Both the position numbers and the translations under genes were made by a program. A model generated the notes under the pieces. That model ran no database searches and was not told where the DNA came from. It saw nothing but the letters and a program-made list of their open reading frames with translations. This document shows, piece after piece, positions 28,586 through 37,842 of a stretch of DNA of 64,000 nt. Source of the DNA: Streptococcus infantis (lineage in GTDB: Bacteria > Bacillota > Bacilli > Lactobacillales > Streptococcaceae). Position 1 is the first letter of the stretch. Each line of letters begins with the position of its first letter. The stretch is from positions 62,001 to 126,000 of the forward strand of contig NZ_JYOV01000012.1 in NCBI RefSeq assembly GCF_000963255.1, in the 5' to 3' direction.

Positions 28586-31270
28586 TTGTCAAAAGAACAA
28601 AATAAAGACTTGTTTTACACACAAATCTCAGAAGAAGTCCTAAAGAACTTGGACTCATCTATCGAGGGTTTGTCAACTGCTCAAGTTCAAGAACGCTTAG
28701 CGACTTATGGTCGTAATGAGTTGGAAGAGGGCGAAAAACGTAGCCTACTAGCTAAATTCCTTGATCAATTTAAGGATTTGATGATTATCATCTTGCTAGC
28801 AGCAGCCGCACTTTCTGTCATTACAGAAGGGATGGATGGTTTAACAGATGCCATTATCATCTTGGCCGTTGTTGTCTTGAATGCTGCCTTTGGGGTTTAC
28901 CAAGAAGGGCAAGCAGAAGCAGCCATTGAAGCTCTGAAAAATATGTCTAGCCCGATGGCCCGTGTTCGTCGTGATGGTCATGTTATTGAGATTGACTCGA
29001 AAGAATTGGTACCTGGGGACATCGTCTTACTAGAAGCAGGAGATGTCGTGCCTGCAGATATGCGTTTGTTTGAAGCAGCTTCTCTTAAAATAGAAGAAGC
29101 AGCTCTTACAGGGGAGTCTGTCCCAGTTGAAAAAGATGTGACAGGACTTGTTGAAGCAGATGCAGGTATCGGGGATCGTGTCAATATGGGTTACCAAAAC
29201 TCAAACGTAACATACGGTCGTGGGATTGGTGTCGTAACCAATACTGGTATGTATACAGAAGTTGGTAAGATTGCAGATATGTTGGCTAATGCCGACGAGA
29301 CAGAGACACCATTGAAGCAAAGCTTGGAACAATTATCTAAGGCCTTGACTTACTTGATTGTTGTGATTGCTGTTATTACTTTCTTGGTTGGTGTATTCGT
29401 TCGTGGTGAACATCCGTTGGAAGGCTTGATGGTTGCGGTTGCTCTTGCGGTTGCTGCGATTCCAGAAGGTCTCCCTGCCATTGTAACCATCGTTCTATCT
29501 TTGGGAACAACAACCCTTGCCAAACGTAATTCGATTGTTCGTAAATTACCAGCGGTTGAAACTCTTGGTTCAACAGAAATCATCGCGTCTGATAAAACAG
29601 GTACCTTGACTATGAACCAAATGACTGTTGAAAAAGTTTATACCAACGGTCAATTGCAAAGTGCAGCAACAGAAATTGGAGCTAGCAACAATACCCTTCG
29701 TATTATGAACTTTGCCAATGATACAAAGGTAGACCCATCTGGCAAGTTGATTGGGGACCCAACGGAGACTGCCTTGGTACAGTTTGGTCTGGACCACAAC
29801 TTTGACGTTCGTGAAATCTTGCAGGATGAGCCACGTGTGGCTGAATTGCCATTTGACTCTGATCGTAAGCTCATGTCTACCGTCCATAAGGAAGCAGACG
29901 GTTCTTACTTTATCGCTGTTAAGGGTGCCCCTGACCAATTGCTCAAGCGCGTGACTCGTATTGAGGTCAATGGGGAAGTTCGCCCAATCACAGAAGAAGA
30001 TAAAAATGCTATCCTTGCTATCAATAAAGACTTGGCTAAACAAGCTCTTCGTGTCTTGATGATGGCTTATAAGACAAGCAATGAAATCCCAACCTTGGAA
30101 TCTGAAATTGTTGAATCTGATCTCATTTTCTCTGGTTTGGTCGGCATGATTGACCCTGAGCGTCCAGAAGCAGCAGAAGCTGTTCGTGTCGCTAAGGAAG
30201 CGGGTATCCGTCCAATCATGATCACGGGTGACCACCAAGATACAGCGGAAGCTATTGCCAAACGTCTTGGAATCATCGATCCAAATGATACAGAAGACCA
30301 TGTCTTCACGGGTGCTGAGTTGAATGAACTCACTGATGAAGAATTCCAAAAAGTCTTCAAGCAATACTCTGTATATGCACGTGTATCACCTGAGCACAAG
30401 GTTCGTATCGTGAAAGCATGGCAAAAAGAAGGTAAAGTTGTTGCCATGACTGGTGACGGGGTTAATGACGCGCCATCACTTAAGACAGCTGATATCGGTA
30501 TCGGTATGGGGATTACTGGTACAGAGGTTTCTAAGGGAGCTTCTGACATGGTCCTTGCTGATGACAACTTCGCAACCATTATCGTAGCGGTTGAAGAAGG
30601 ACGTAAGGTCTTCTCAAATATCCAAAAATCTATCCAATACCTCTTGTCTGCCAATATGGCTGAAGTCTTCACCATCTTCTTTGCAACCCTATTTGGTTGG
30701 GATGTGTTGCAACCAGTGCATCTTCTCTGGATTAACTTGGTAACAGATACTCTTCCAGCCATCGCTCTTGGTGTTGAACCAGCTGAGCCAGGCGTGATGA
30801 CCCACAAACCTCGTGGACGTAAGTCTAACTTCTTTGATGGTGGTGTCTTCGGAGCTATCATGTATCAAGGTATCTTCCAAACCATGCTGGTTCTTGGTGT
30901 TTATGGTTGGGCAATTCTCTTCCCAGAGCATCAAGTTCAAAGTGAAATCCACGCAGATGCCCTTACAATGGCTTTTGCAACTCTTGGTTTGATCCAATTG
31001 CTCCATGCCTTTAACGTCAAGTCTGTTTACCAATCAATCTTTACGGTTGGACTCTTCAAGAACAAGACCTTTAACTGGTCAATCCCAGTTGCCTTCATCC
31101 TCTTGATGGCTACGATTGTGGTTCCAGGATTTAACAGCCTCTTCCATGTTTCACATTTGAGCTTGACTCAATGGATGGCGGTTATTGTAGGTTCACTCAT
31201 GATTGTTGTTCTTGTTGAAATTGTCAAAGCAGTTCAGCGTGCACTTGGAAAAGATAAAAACGCCATTTAA
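28586..31270 (+). CDS. mgtA: Cation-translocating P-type ATPase (Ca/Mn export, MgtA)
   Basis: 894-aa P2-type ATPase. Visible features are the actuator TGES, helix-4 PEGLPAIV, the phosphorylation site SDKTGTLT, KGAPDQLL in the nucleotide domain, MTGDGVND and helix-6 NLVTDTLPAIALG. The ion-site residues (Glu of PEGLP, Asn and Asp of NLVTD) are those of SERCA-like calcium pumps. The start is TTG with AAGGAGGA 8 bases upstream. Control by a manganese riboswitch points to Mn/Ca homeostasis by export despite the historical Mg-transport name. Confidence 0.92.
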   Translation: MSKEQNKDLFYTQISEEVLKNLDSSIEGLSTAQVQERLATYGRNELEEGEKRSLLAKFLDQFKDLMIIILLAAAALSVITEGMDGLTDAIIILAVVVLNAAFGVYQEGQAEAAIEALKNMSSPMARVRRDGHVIEIDSKELVPGDIVLLEAGDVVPADMRLFEAASLKIEEAALTGESVPVEKDVTGLVEADAGIGDRVNMGYQNSNVTYGRGIGVVTNTGMYTEVGKIADMLANADETETPLKQSLEQLSKALTYLIVVIAVITFLVGVFVRGEHPLEGLMVAVALAVAAIPEGLPAIVTIVLSLGTTTLAKRNSIVRKLPAVETLGSTEIIASDKTGTLTMNQMTVEKVYTNGQLQSAATEIGASNNTLRIMNFANDTKVDPSGKLIGDPTETALVQFGLDHNFDVREILQDEPRVAELPFDSDRKLMSTVHKEADGSYFIAVKGAPDQLLKRVTRIEVNGEVRPITEEDKNAILAINKDLAKQALRVLMMAYKTSNEIPTLESEIVESDLIFSGLVGMIDPERPEAAEAVRVAKEAGIRPIMITGDHQDTAEAIAKRLGIIDPNDTEDHVFTGAELNELTDEEFQKVFKQYSVYARVSPEHKVRIVKAWQKEGKVVAMTGDGVNDAPSLKTADIGIGMGITGTEVSKGASDMVLADDNFATIIVAVEEGRKVFSNIQKSIQYLLSANMAEVFTIFFATLFGWDVLQPVHLLWINLVTDTLPAIALGVEPAEPGVMTHKPRGRKSNFFDGGVFGAIMYQGIFQTMLVLGVYGWAILFPEHQVQSEIHADALTMAFATLGLIQLLHAFNVKSVYQSIFTVGLFKNKTFNWSIPVAFILLMATIVVPGFNSLFHVSHLSLTQWMAVIVGSLMIVVLVEIVKAVQRALGKDKNAI

Positions 31271-31276
31271 GCATTG

Positions 31277-31302
31277 AAAAGTCATCTTCGGATGGCTTTT
31301 TT
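31277..31302 (+). terminator. Terminator after mgtA
   Basis: AAAAGTCATC, a TTCG tetraloop and GATGGCTTTTTT. The stem includes one G-T pair. Confidence 0.85.
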
Positions 31303-31375
31303 GCTTTTATATAAGATAAATGTCAATAGATTTTGTGCTATAATCAAGTAGAGAAAAAGATGGAGGAAAGAAGAC

Positions 31376-31786
31376 TTGGAAAAGAAAATCGTAAGAGATA
31401 TGATATTTTTATCGCAGGTATCCCAGCCTGCTAGTCAGGAGGATTTACCTCTAGCAAAGGATTTACAAGATACTCTAGAGGCCAATCGTGAGACCTGTGT
31501 TGGACTAGCGGCCAATATGATTGGGGTGCAAAAGCGCGTGATTATTTTTAATATCGGCATGATTCCCATGGTCATGTTTAATCCCGTTCTCAAGTCTTTT
31601 GAAGGGCCATATGAAACGGAGGAAGGATGTTTGTCTTTGACAGGAGTAAGACCGACAACTCGGTATGAAAAAATTACAGTAAGCTACAGAGATATTCATT
31701 GGAAAGAACAGACCATTACTCTGACAGGTTTTCCGGCTCAGATTTGTCAGCATGAACTAGATCATTTAGAAGGTCGTATTATTTAG
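31376..31786 (+). CDS. Short divergent peptide deformylase (Def2-like)
   Basis: 136-aa member of the peptide deformylase family. The metal-binding motifs EEGCLSL and QHELDHLEG are intact. Motif 1, usually GxGLAAPQxG, reads VGLAANMIG: the Pro and the active-site Gln are replaced by Asn and Met. The start is a TTG with GGAGGAAAG upstream. The protein is clearly shorter than the main bacterial deformylase (about 200 aa), which must be elsewhere. It may be weak or have another substrate; sequence alone cannot decide. Confidence 0.88.
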   Translation: MEKKIVRDMIFLSQVSQPASQEDLPLAKDLQDTLEANRETCVGLAANMIGVQKRVIIFNIGMIPMVMFNPVLKSFEGPYETEEGCLSLTGVRPTTRYEKITVSYRDIHWKEQTITLTGFPAQICQHELDHLEGRII

Positions 31787-31796
31787 GCTCAAATCC

Positions 31797-31825
31797 TTGG
31801 TGCTCCTAGAAAAATATGCTACACT
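31797..31825 (+). promoter_or_regulatory. yaaA promoter, apparently giving a leaderless mRNA
   Basis: TTGGTG at 31797-31802, 17-bp spacer, TACACT at 31820-31825 with an extended TGC. The predicted transcription start, about 7 bases after the -10, falls on the A of the yaaA ATG at 31832. No ribosome site lies between. Confidence 0.6.
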
Positions 31826-31831
31826 AAGACT

Positions 31832-32554
31832 ATGAAAATTCTAATCCCAACTGCAAAAGAAATGAACACTGAAATCCCAAGTTTAGAGGCAGAACCTTTG
31901 TCTCCTGAGAGTCAGGCTGTTCTAGATGAATTAGCTAGATATTCTGCCCAAGATTTAGAGAGTTTTTATAAAATCTCTGCCGAAAAGGCGCAAGAGGAGT
32001 ATGACCATATCCAAGCCTTGAAAAATGGAACTGCAACAAACTATCCTGCCTTGCAACTCTTTGATGGGCTCATGTATCGCAACATCAAACGGGACAATCT
32101 CACCAAGGAGGAGCAAACCTATCTGGAGAAACACCTCATGATAACGTCAGCTCTTTACGGTGTGATTCCAGCCTTTGCACCGATTGCACCTCACAGACTA
32201 GACTTTTTGATGAAGCTTAAAATTGCTGGGAAAAGCCTGAAAAGTCACTGGAAGTCAGCTTATGAAGAGTCGGTGAAGGGTGAAGAACTAATCTTTTCAC
32301 TCTTGTCTTCGGAGTTTGAAACTGTCTTTCCAAAAGATATCCGTGAAAAATTGATGACCTTTAAGTTTATGGAAGACAGAGATGGAAAACTTAAAGTCCA
32401 CTCAACCATTTCAAAGAAAGCTAGAGGTACTTTCTTAACAGCCTTGATGGAAGGTCAGGTAACTTCGGTAGAAGAGATTAAAAAGCTCAGTTTTGCAGGT
32501 TTTACCTATCGAGACGACCTGTCTAGTGACAAGGAAATGGTCTTTGTAAAATAG
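31832..32554 (+). CDS. yaaA: Peroxide stress protein YaaA
   Basis: 240-aa DUF328 protein. E. coli YaaA lowers intracellular iron damage under hydrogen peroxide and binds DNA. Family features are the N-terminal MKILIPTAKEM, LFDGLMYRNI near residue 71, YGVIPAFAPIAPHRLDF near 109-125, and the C-terminal FAGFTYRDDLSSD. The length is normal. There is no Shine-Dalgarno before the ATG, consistent with a leaderless transcript. In peroxide-producing streptococci this role is plausible but inferred. Confidence 0.93.
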   Translation: MKILIPTAKEMNTEIPSLEAEPLSPESQAVLDELARYSAQDLESFYKISAEKAQEEYDHIQALKNGTATNYPALQLFDGLMYRNIKRDNLTKEEQTYLEKHLMITSALYGVIPAFAPIAPHRLDFLMKLKIAGKSLKSHWKSAYEESVKGEELIFSLLSSEFETVFPKDIREKLMTFKFMEDRDGKLKVHSTISKKARGTFLTALMEGQVTSVEEIKKLSFAGFTYRDDLSSDKEMVFVK

Positions 32555-32563
32555 ATTGAAAAT

Positions 32564-32599
32564 AGCGTCTGCTCTTGATTGAATCAGGGCAGGCTTTTT
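32564..32599 (+). terminator. Terminator after yaaA
   Basis: GTCTGCTCTTGATT pairs with AATCAGGGCAGGC (with G-T pairs) and is followed by six T residues. TGGTATAAT ending at 32663 is an extended -10 for the hom-thrB operon beyond it. Confidence 0.8.
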
Positions 32600-32694
32600 T
32601 ATGATTTGATGCTTCTATTTTTAGTTCAGAATGGTAGGAATTTTCTCACAATTTTGGTATAATAGGACTATTAGAAAATTTCAAGGAGACAAAC

Positions 32695-33981
32695 ATGTCA
32701 GTTAAAATTGCTTTACTTGGATTTGGTACAGTAGCCAGTGGCGTACCATTCTTGCTAAAGGAAAATGGAGAAAAAATTGTTCAAGCAGCACATTCAGAAA
32801 TTGAAGTAGCCAAAGTTTTGGTCAAAGACGATCAAGAGAAAGCACGCTTGCTTGAAGCAGGAAATGATTTTAATTTTGTAACAAATATTGACGAAATTTT
32901 GTCAGATAAAGACATCGCGATTGTTGTTGAGTTGATGGGACGTATCGAACCGGCAAAAACATTTATCACTCGTGCCTTAGAAGCAGGGAAACATGTCGTG
33001 ACAGCCAACAAGGACCTTTTGGCTGTTCATGGTGCAGAATTGCTTGAGATTGCCAAAGCTCATAATGTTGCTCTTTATTATGAAGCAGCTGTTGCGGGAG
33101 GAATCCCAATCCTTCGTACCTTGGTTAACTCACTTGCATCAGATAAAATCACTCGTGTTCTTGGTGTTGTCAATGGAACATCTAACTTCATGATGACCAA
33201 AATGGTAGAAGAAGGCTGGTCTTATGCTGATGCCCTTGCTGAAGCTCAACGACTTGGCTTTGCTGAAAGTGATCCTACAAATGATGTTGATGGTATTGAT
33301 GCAGCCTACAAGATGGTCATCCTCAGCCAGTTCGCCTTTGGAATGAATGTTAAATTTGAAGATGTTGCCCACCAAGGAATCCGCAATATCACTCCAGAAG
33401 ATGTGGCAGTTGCCCAAGATCTTGGGTACGTGGTTAAATTAGTAGGTTCTATCGAAGAAACACCTTCTGGAATCGCTGCCGAGGTTACTCCAACCTTCCT
33501 TCCTAAAGCTCATCCACTTGCAAGTGTTAACGGTGTTATGAATGCGGTCTTTGTGGAATCTATCGGTATCGGCGAGTCTATGTACTATGGACCAGGTGCA
33601 GGTCAAAAACCAACTGCAACAAGTGTTGTAGCTGATATTGCCCGTATCGTTCGTCGTTTGAATGACGGCACCATTGGCAAAGCCTTTAACGAATACCATC
33701 GTGACCTTGTTTTGGCTCAGCCAGAAGATGTCAAAGCCAACTACTATTTCTCAATCCTGGCTCCAGATTCAAAAGGGCAAGTCTTGAAATTGGCAGAGCT
33801 CTTTAATGCGGAAGATATTTCCTTCAAGCAAATCCTTCAAGATGGTAAGCAAGAAGGCAAGGCTCGTGTTGTCATCATCAGCCATAAGATCAACAAGGCG
33901 CAACTTGAAAATATTACAGCAGCTTTGAAGGGTGTAGCTGAATTTGAACTTCTCAACACCTTCAAGGTTTTAGGAGACTAA
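32695..33981 (+). CDS. hom: Homoserine dehydrogenase
   Basis: Reduces aspartate semialdehyde to homoserine for threonine and methionine synthesis. The 428-aa monofunctional form shows an N-terminal Rossmann [18 protein letters not shown], the catalytic region [11 protein letters not shown], and [15 protein letters not shown]-terminal ACT domain (about residues 350-428) offers feedback control. AAGGAGA precedes the ATG. thrB starts one base after the stop. Confidence 0.96.
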   Translation: MSVKIALLGFGTVASGVPFLLKENGEKIVQAAHSEIEVAKVLVKDDQEKARLLEAGNDFNFVTNIDEILSDKDIAIVVELMGRIEPAKTFITRALEAGKHVVTANKDLLAVHGAELLEIAKAHNVALYYEAAVAGGIPILRTLVNSLASDKITRVLGVVNGTSNFMMTKMVEEGWSYADALAEAQRLGFAESDPTNDVDGIDAAYKMVILSQFAFGMNVKFEDVAHQGIRNITPEDVAVAQDLGYVVKLVGSIEETPSGIAAEVTPTFLPKAHPLASVNGVMNAVFVESIGIGESMYYGPGAGQKPTATSVVADIARIVRRLNDGTIGKAFNEYHRDLVLAQPEDVKANYYFSILAPDSKGQVLKLAELFNAEDISFKQILQDGKQEGKARVVIISHKINKAQLENITAALKGVAEFELLNTFKVLGD

Positions 33982-33982
33982 G

Positions 33983-34852
33983 ATGAAGATTATTGTACCT
34001 GCTACAAGTGCCAATGTGGGTCCTGGCTTTGACTCTGTTGGTGTAGCTGTAACCAAGTATCTAGAAATTCAGGTTTGTGAGGAACGTGAAGAATGGATGA
34101 TTGAGCATCAACTAGGCAAATGGATTCCACGTGATGAACGTAATCTTTTGCTGAAGATTGCTTTACAAATTGTTCCAGACCTACAACCAAGACGTCTGAA
34201 AATGATCAGTGATATTCCACTTGCGCGTGGACTTGGTTCTTCTAGTTCAGTCATCGTTGCAGGAATTGAGTTGGCAAATCAATTAGGGAACCTAAAATTA
34301 ACGGATCACGATAAGTTGCAATTGGCGACTAAGATTGAAGGACATCCTGATAATGTTGCACCTGCTATCTATGGAAATCTCGTCATTGCAAGCTCAGTCG
34401 AGGGTCAGGTTTCAGCAGTAGTGGCACCTTTTCCAGAGTGTGCCTTTCTAGCCTACATTCCAAATTATGAATTGCGTACTCGAGATAGTCGTGGTGTCTT
34501 GCCTAAGAAACTTTCTTATAAAGAAGCTGTTGCAGCAAGTTCTATCGCCAATGTGGCTATTGCAGCCCTACTGACTGGAGATATGGTCAAAGCAGGCCAG
34601 GCGATTGAGAGTGACCTTTTCCATGAGCGTTACCGTCAAGAACTGGTGAGAGAATTTGCGACGATCAAGAAAGTTGCTAAGAGAAACGGTGCTTATGCGA
34701 CCTACTTGTCTGGTGCTGGGCCTACTGTCATGGTTCTAGCTGAGCCTGATAAGATGCCTAAAATTAAGGCTGAGCTTGAAAAGCAACCGTTCAAAGGCAA
34801 ACTTCATGATTTGCAAGTAGATACACAAGGCGTTCGCGTCGAAGCAAAATAA
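33983..34852 (+). CDS. thrB: Homoserine kinase
   Basis: GHMP-family kinase that makes O-phosphohomoserine. The 289-aa protein has the N-terminal [15 protein letters not shown], the ATP-binding [11 protein letters not shown] near residue 78, [10 protein letters not shown], and the C-terminal [10 protein letters not shown]. Co-transcribed with hom. A terminator follows at 34864. Confidence 0.96.
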   Translation: MKIIVPATSANVGPGFDSVGVAVTKYLEIQVCEEREEWMIEHQLGKWIPRDERNLLLKIALQIVPDLQPRRLKMISDIPLARGLGSSSSVIVAGIELANQLGNLKLTDHDKLQLATKIEGHPDNVAPAIYGNLVIASSVEGQVSAVVAPFPECAFLAYIPNYELRTRDSRGVLPKKLSYKEAVAASSIANVAIAALLTGDMVKAGQAIESDLFHERYRQELVREFATIKKVAKRNGAYATYLSGAGPTVMVLAEPDKMPKIKAELEKQPFKGKLHDLQVDTQGVRVEAK

Positions 34853-34863
34853 ACAGAGCAATG

Positions 34864-34906
34864 GGATGGGGAAACTCTCTATTAGAGGCTTCCTGTCCTT
34901 TTTTTG
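34864..34906 (+). terminator. Terminator after thrB
   Basis: GGAA and CTCT segments pair with AGAG and TTCC across small internal loops, followed by seven T residues. Confidence 0.65.
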
Positions 34907-34926
34907 AAAATGAAACATGGGAACTG

Positions 34927-35078
34927 ATACTCAATGAAAATCAAAGAGCAAACTAGGAAGCGAGCTGCAGGTTGCTCAAAGCACTGCTTTGAGGTTGTAG
35001 ATAAGACTGACGATGTCAGTTACATATATCTACGGCAAGGCGAAGCTGACGTGGTTTGAAGAGATTTTCGAAGAGTAT
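34927..35078 (-). repeat. BOX element (A-B-C)
   Basis: About 152 bp, complete. On the minus strand it reads boxA (ATACTCTTCGAAAATCTCT, then CGCCTTGCCGTAG), boxB (hairpin around CTGAC...GTCAG) and boxC (TTTGATTTTCATTGAGTAT). The stretch at 35030-35050 is close to the classic BOX-PCR primer site. It lies between thrB and msrAB. Confidence 0.92.
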
Positions 35079-35128
35079 GAAATGTTTCCCGTGTTTATCG
35101 ACCGATAGACGGTCAAGGAGGATTTGAA

Positions 35129-36067
35129 ATGGCAGAAATATATCTAGCAGGTGGTTGTTTTTGGGGCTTAGAGGAATACTTTTCCCGTATTTCTGGAGTG
35201 TTGCAAACCAGTGTTGGCTATGCCAATGGTCAGGTAGAAACCACCAATTATCAACTGATCAAAGAAACAGATCACGCAGAGACTGTGCAAGTTGTCTACG
35301 ATGAAAAGGCGGTCTCGCTCCGTGAGATTTTACTCTATTATTTCCGAGTCATTGACCCTTTATCTGTCAACCAACAAGGGAATGACCGTGGTCGTCAATA
35401 CCGCACAGGGATTTATTACAAAGATGAAGAGGATTTACCGACTATCAATACAGTAGTTCGTGAACAAGAACTCCTCATCGGTTGTAAAATTGCAGTGGAA
35501 GTGGAGAAGCTTCGCCACTATATCTTAGCTGAAGACTATCACCAAGACTATCTCAAGAAAAATCCTGGTGGCTATTGCCACATTGATGTGAGAGATGCTG
35601 AGAAACCACTCATAGATGCCGCCAACTATGAAAAACCGAGTCAGGCAGTTTTAAGAGAAAATTTGTCAGAAGAGTCTTATAGAGTTACCCAAGAAGCTGC
35701 TACGGAAGCTCCCTTTAGCAATGCTTATGACCAAACTTTTGAGGAAGGAATTTATGTCGATATCACGACTGGTGAGCCCCTCTTCTTTGCCAAGGATAAG
35801 TTTGCCTCAGGCTGTGGTTGGCCAAGTTTTAGCCGTCCTATTTCCAAGGAACTCATTCATTACTACCAGGACTTGAGTCACGGTATGGAGCGTATCGAAG
35901 TTCGTTCACGTTCAGGAAATGCTCATTTGGGACATGTCTTTACAGATGGCCCTCGTGAACTAGGTGGTCTCCGTTACTGTATCAATTCTGCATCCTTACG
36001 TTTTATCGCTAAGGATGAAATGGAGGAAGCTGGCTACGGCTACCTGCTTCCATATTTGAGTAAGTAA
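35129..36067 (+). CDS. msrAB: Cytoplasmic methionine sulfoxide reductase MsrA-MsrB fusion
   Basis: Repairs both diastereomers of oxidised methionine. The MsrA half starts at residue 5 with [12 protein letters not shown] (catalytic Cys in GCFWG) and has [16 protein letters not shown]. The MsrB half starts near residue 180 with [10 protein letters not shown] and ends with the catalytic Cys in [11 protein letters not shown]. There is no signal peptide or membrane segment, so this is the cytosolic enzyme; a membrane-anchored paralogue lies at 50243. AAGGAGG precedes the ATG. Confidence 0.95.
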   Translation: MAEIYLAGGCFWGLEEYFSRISGVLQTSVGYANGQVETTNYQLIKETDHAETVQVVYDEKAVSLREILLYYFRVIDPLSVNQQGNDRGRQYRTGIYYKDEEDLPTINTVVREQELLIGCKIAVEVEKLRHYILAEDYHQDYLKKNPGGYCHIDVRDAEKPLIDAANYEKPSQAVLRENLSEESYRVTQEAATEAPFSNAYDQTFEEGIYVDITTGEPLFFAKDKFASGCGWPSFSRPISKELIHYYQDLSHGMERIEVRSRSGNAHLGHVFTDGPRELGGLRYCINSASLRFIAKDEMEEAGYGYLLPYLSK

Positions 36068-36069
36068 AA

Positions 36070-36095
36070 AGATGGTGGTTTTTCCACCTTCTTCA
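36070..36095 (+). terminator. Weak terminator after msrAB
   Basis: AAGATGGTGG and CCACCTTCTT pair around TTTTT, but the following T run is broken. Confidence 0.5.
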
Positions 36096-36116
36096 TTTTG
36101 GAAATAGAAGGGACAC

Positions 36117-37841
36117 ATGAAACACTTACTTTATTACTTTAAACCTTATATCAAGGAGTCTTTCCTAGCGCCCTTGTTTAAGTTGCTAGAAGCCGTTTTT
36201 GAACTCTTGGTTCCCATGGTGATAGCTGGGATTGTCGACCAATCTATCCCCAAAAAAGATCAGGGTCATCTCTGGATGCAAATGGGGCTCCTCTTTATTT
36301 TTGCGGTTATCGGTGTTTTGGTAGCCTTAGTTGCTCAGTTTTACTCAGCCAAGGCAGCAGTAGGATTTGCCAAGGAGTTGACCAATGACCTCTATCGTCA
36401 TATTCTTTCCTTGCCCAAGGATAGTAGAGACCGTTTAACGACCTCGAGTTTGGTGACGCGTTTGACTTCAGATACCTATCAGATTCAGACAGGGATCAAT
36501 CAATTTTTACGCCTATTTTTAAGGGCTCCTATTATTGTTTTTGGTGCCATTTTTATGGCTTATCGTCTCTCGCCTGAATTGACCTTCTGGTTTTTGGTCA
36601 TGGTTGCCATTTTGTCCTTTGTCATTGTCGTGTTATCACGCTTGGTCAATCCTCTCTATAGTATTTTGAGAAAGAAAACAGACCAGCTGGTTCAGGAAAC
36701 ACGCCAACAGATACAAGGTATGCGTGTGATTCGTGCCTTTGGCCAAGAAAAACGAGAAATCGAGAACTTCCAAGTACTCAATCAAGTCTATACAGCTATT
36801 CAAATGAAAACAGGCTACTGGTCCAGTCTCTTGACCCCCTTGACCTATTTGATTGTCAATGGAACTTTGCTGGTGATTATCTGGAATGGTTATATTTCTA
36901 TCCAGGGAGGCTGGCTCAGTCAGGGTGCCTTGATTGCTCTGATTAACTATCTTCTACAAATTTTGGTAGAGTTGATTAAACTAGCCATGCTCATTAATTC
37001 ACTCAACCAGTCTTATATTTCTGCTAAGCGGATTAAAGAAGTCTTTGCAGAAAAGCCTGAAGATATACTGGCAGAAATTGCTCAAAAAGAAACTTCCTCG
37101 AACCAGCCCTTACGAGTTGAACACTTGAGCTTTACCTACCCAGATGCTGCCCAACCTTCTCTGAGAGATATTTCTTTTAGACTGAAAGAAGGGGAAATTC
37201 TTGGAATCATCGGGGGAACTGGTTCTGGTAAGTCAAGTTTGGTACAGGTCCTACTTGGCCTTTATACGGCAGATAAGGGAAGTATTTCCTTTTATCGAGA
37301 TGGACGTAGTCCTCGCAATCTTTCTGAATGGCGGTCCTGGATGGCCTATGTTCCTCAAAAAGTTGAACTCTTTAAGGGAACCATTCGTTCTAACTTGACT
37401 CTGGGTATGGAAGAAACAGTCTCTGACCAAGAACTCTGGCAGGCTTTGGAAATTGCCCAGGCCAAGGATTTTGTCAGTGACAAGGAAGGTCAGCTGGACG
37501 CAGAGGTTCAAGCAGGCGGTCGTAATTTTTCAGGTGGGCAAAAGCAACGCTTGTCGATTGCCCGAGCAGTTTTGCATCGAGCACCATTTCTCATCTTGGA
37601 TGATGCGACGTCAGCCCTTGATACCATCACCGAGTCCAATCTTCTGAAGGCCATTCAGGAGAACTTGCCAGATACTAGCTTAATCTTGATTTCCCAACGG
37701 ACTTCGACCTTGAAGATTGCAGACCAGATTCTCCTTTTGGAGAAAGGTCAGCAATTAGCGCTTGGAAATCATGAGGAATTGATGGAGACTAGCCAAGTCT
37801 ATCGTGAAATCAATGCATCCCAACATGGAAAGGAGGACTAG
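36117..37841 (+). CDS. ABC exporter half-transporter, first subunit
   Basis: 574-aa fused permease-ATPase. About six membrane helices fill residues 15-290. The ATPase has Walker A GGTGSGKSS near residue 366, signature FSGGQKQR and Walker B FLILDDATSALD. The Walker-adjacent residue after DD is not the usual Glu (ILDDAT), which in heterodimeric exporters marks the subunit with the degenerate site. It is followed one base later by the second subunit. Drug or peptide export is likely but the substrate is unknown. Confidence 0.92.
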   Translation: MKHLLYYFKPYIKESFLAPLFKLLEAVFELLVPMVIAGIVDQSIPKKDQGHLWMQMGLLFIFAVIGVLVALVAQFYSAKAAVGFAKELTNDLYRHILSLPKDSRDRLTTSSLVTRLTSDTYQIQTGINQFLRLFLRAPIIVFGAIFMAYRLSPELTFWFLVMVAILSFVIVVLSRLVNPLYSILRKKTDQLVQETRQQIQGMRVIRAFGQEKREIENFQVLNQVYTAIQMKTGYWSSLLTPLTYLIVNGTLLVIIWNGYISIQGGWLSQGALIALINYLLQILVELIKLAMLINSLNQSYISAKRIKEVFAEKPEDILAEIAQKETSSNQPLRVEHLSFTYPDAAQPSLRDISFRLKEGEILGIIGGTGSGKSSLVQVLLGLYTADKGSISFYRDGRSPRNLSEWRSWMAYVPQKVELFKGTIRSNLTLGMEETVSDQELWQALEIAQAKDFVSDKEGQLDAEVQAGGRNFSGGQKQRLSIARAVLHRAPFLILDDATSALDTITESNLLKAIQENLPDTSLILISQRTSTLKIADQILLLEKGQQLALGNHEELMETSQVYREINASQHGKED

Positions 37842-37842
37842 A

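Noticed and set aside
29570-30861. Two long minus-strand frames antisense to mgtA
   Set aside because: Strong codon bias in mgtA leaves antisense frames open. No ribosome site and no family resemblance.
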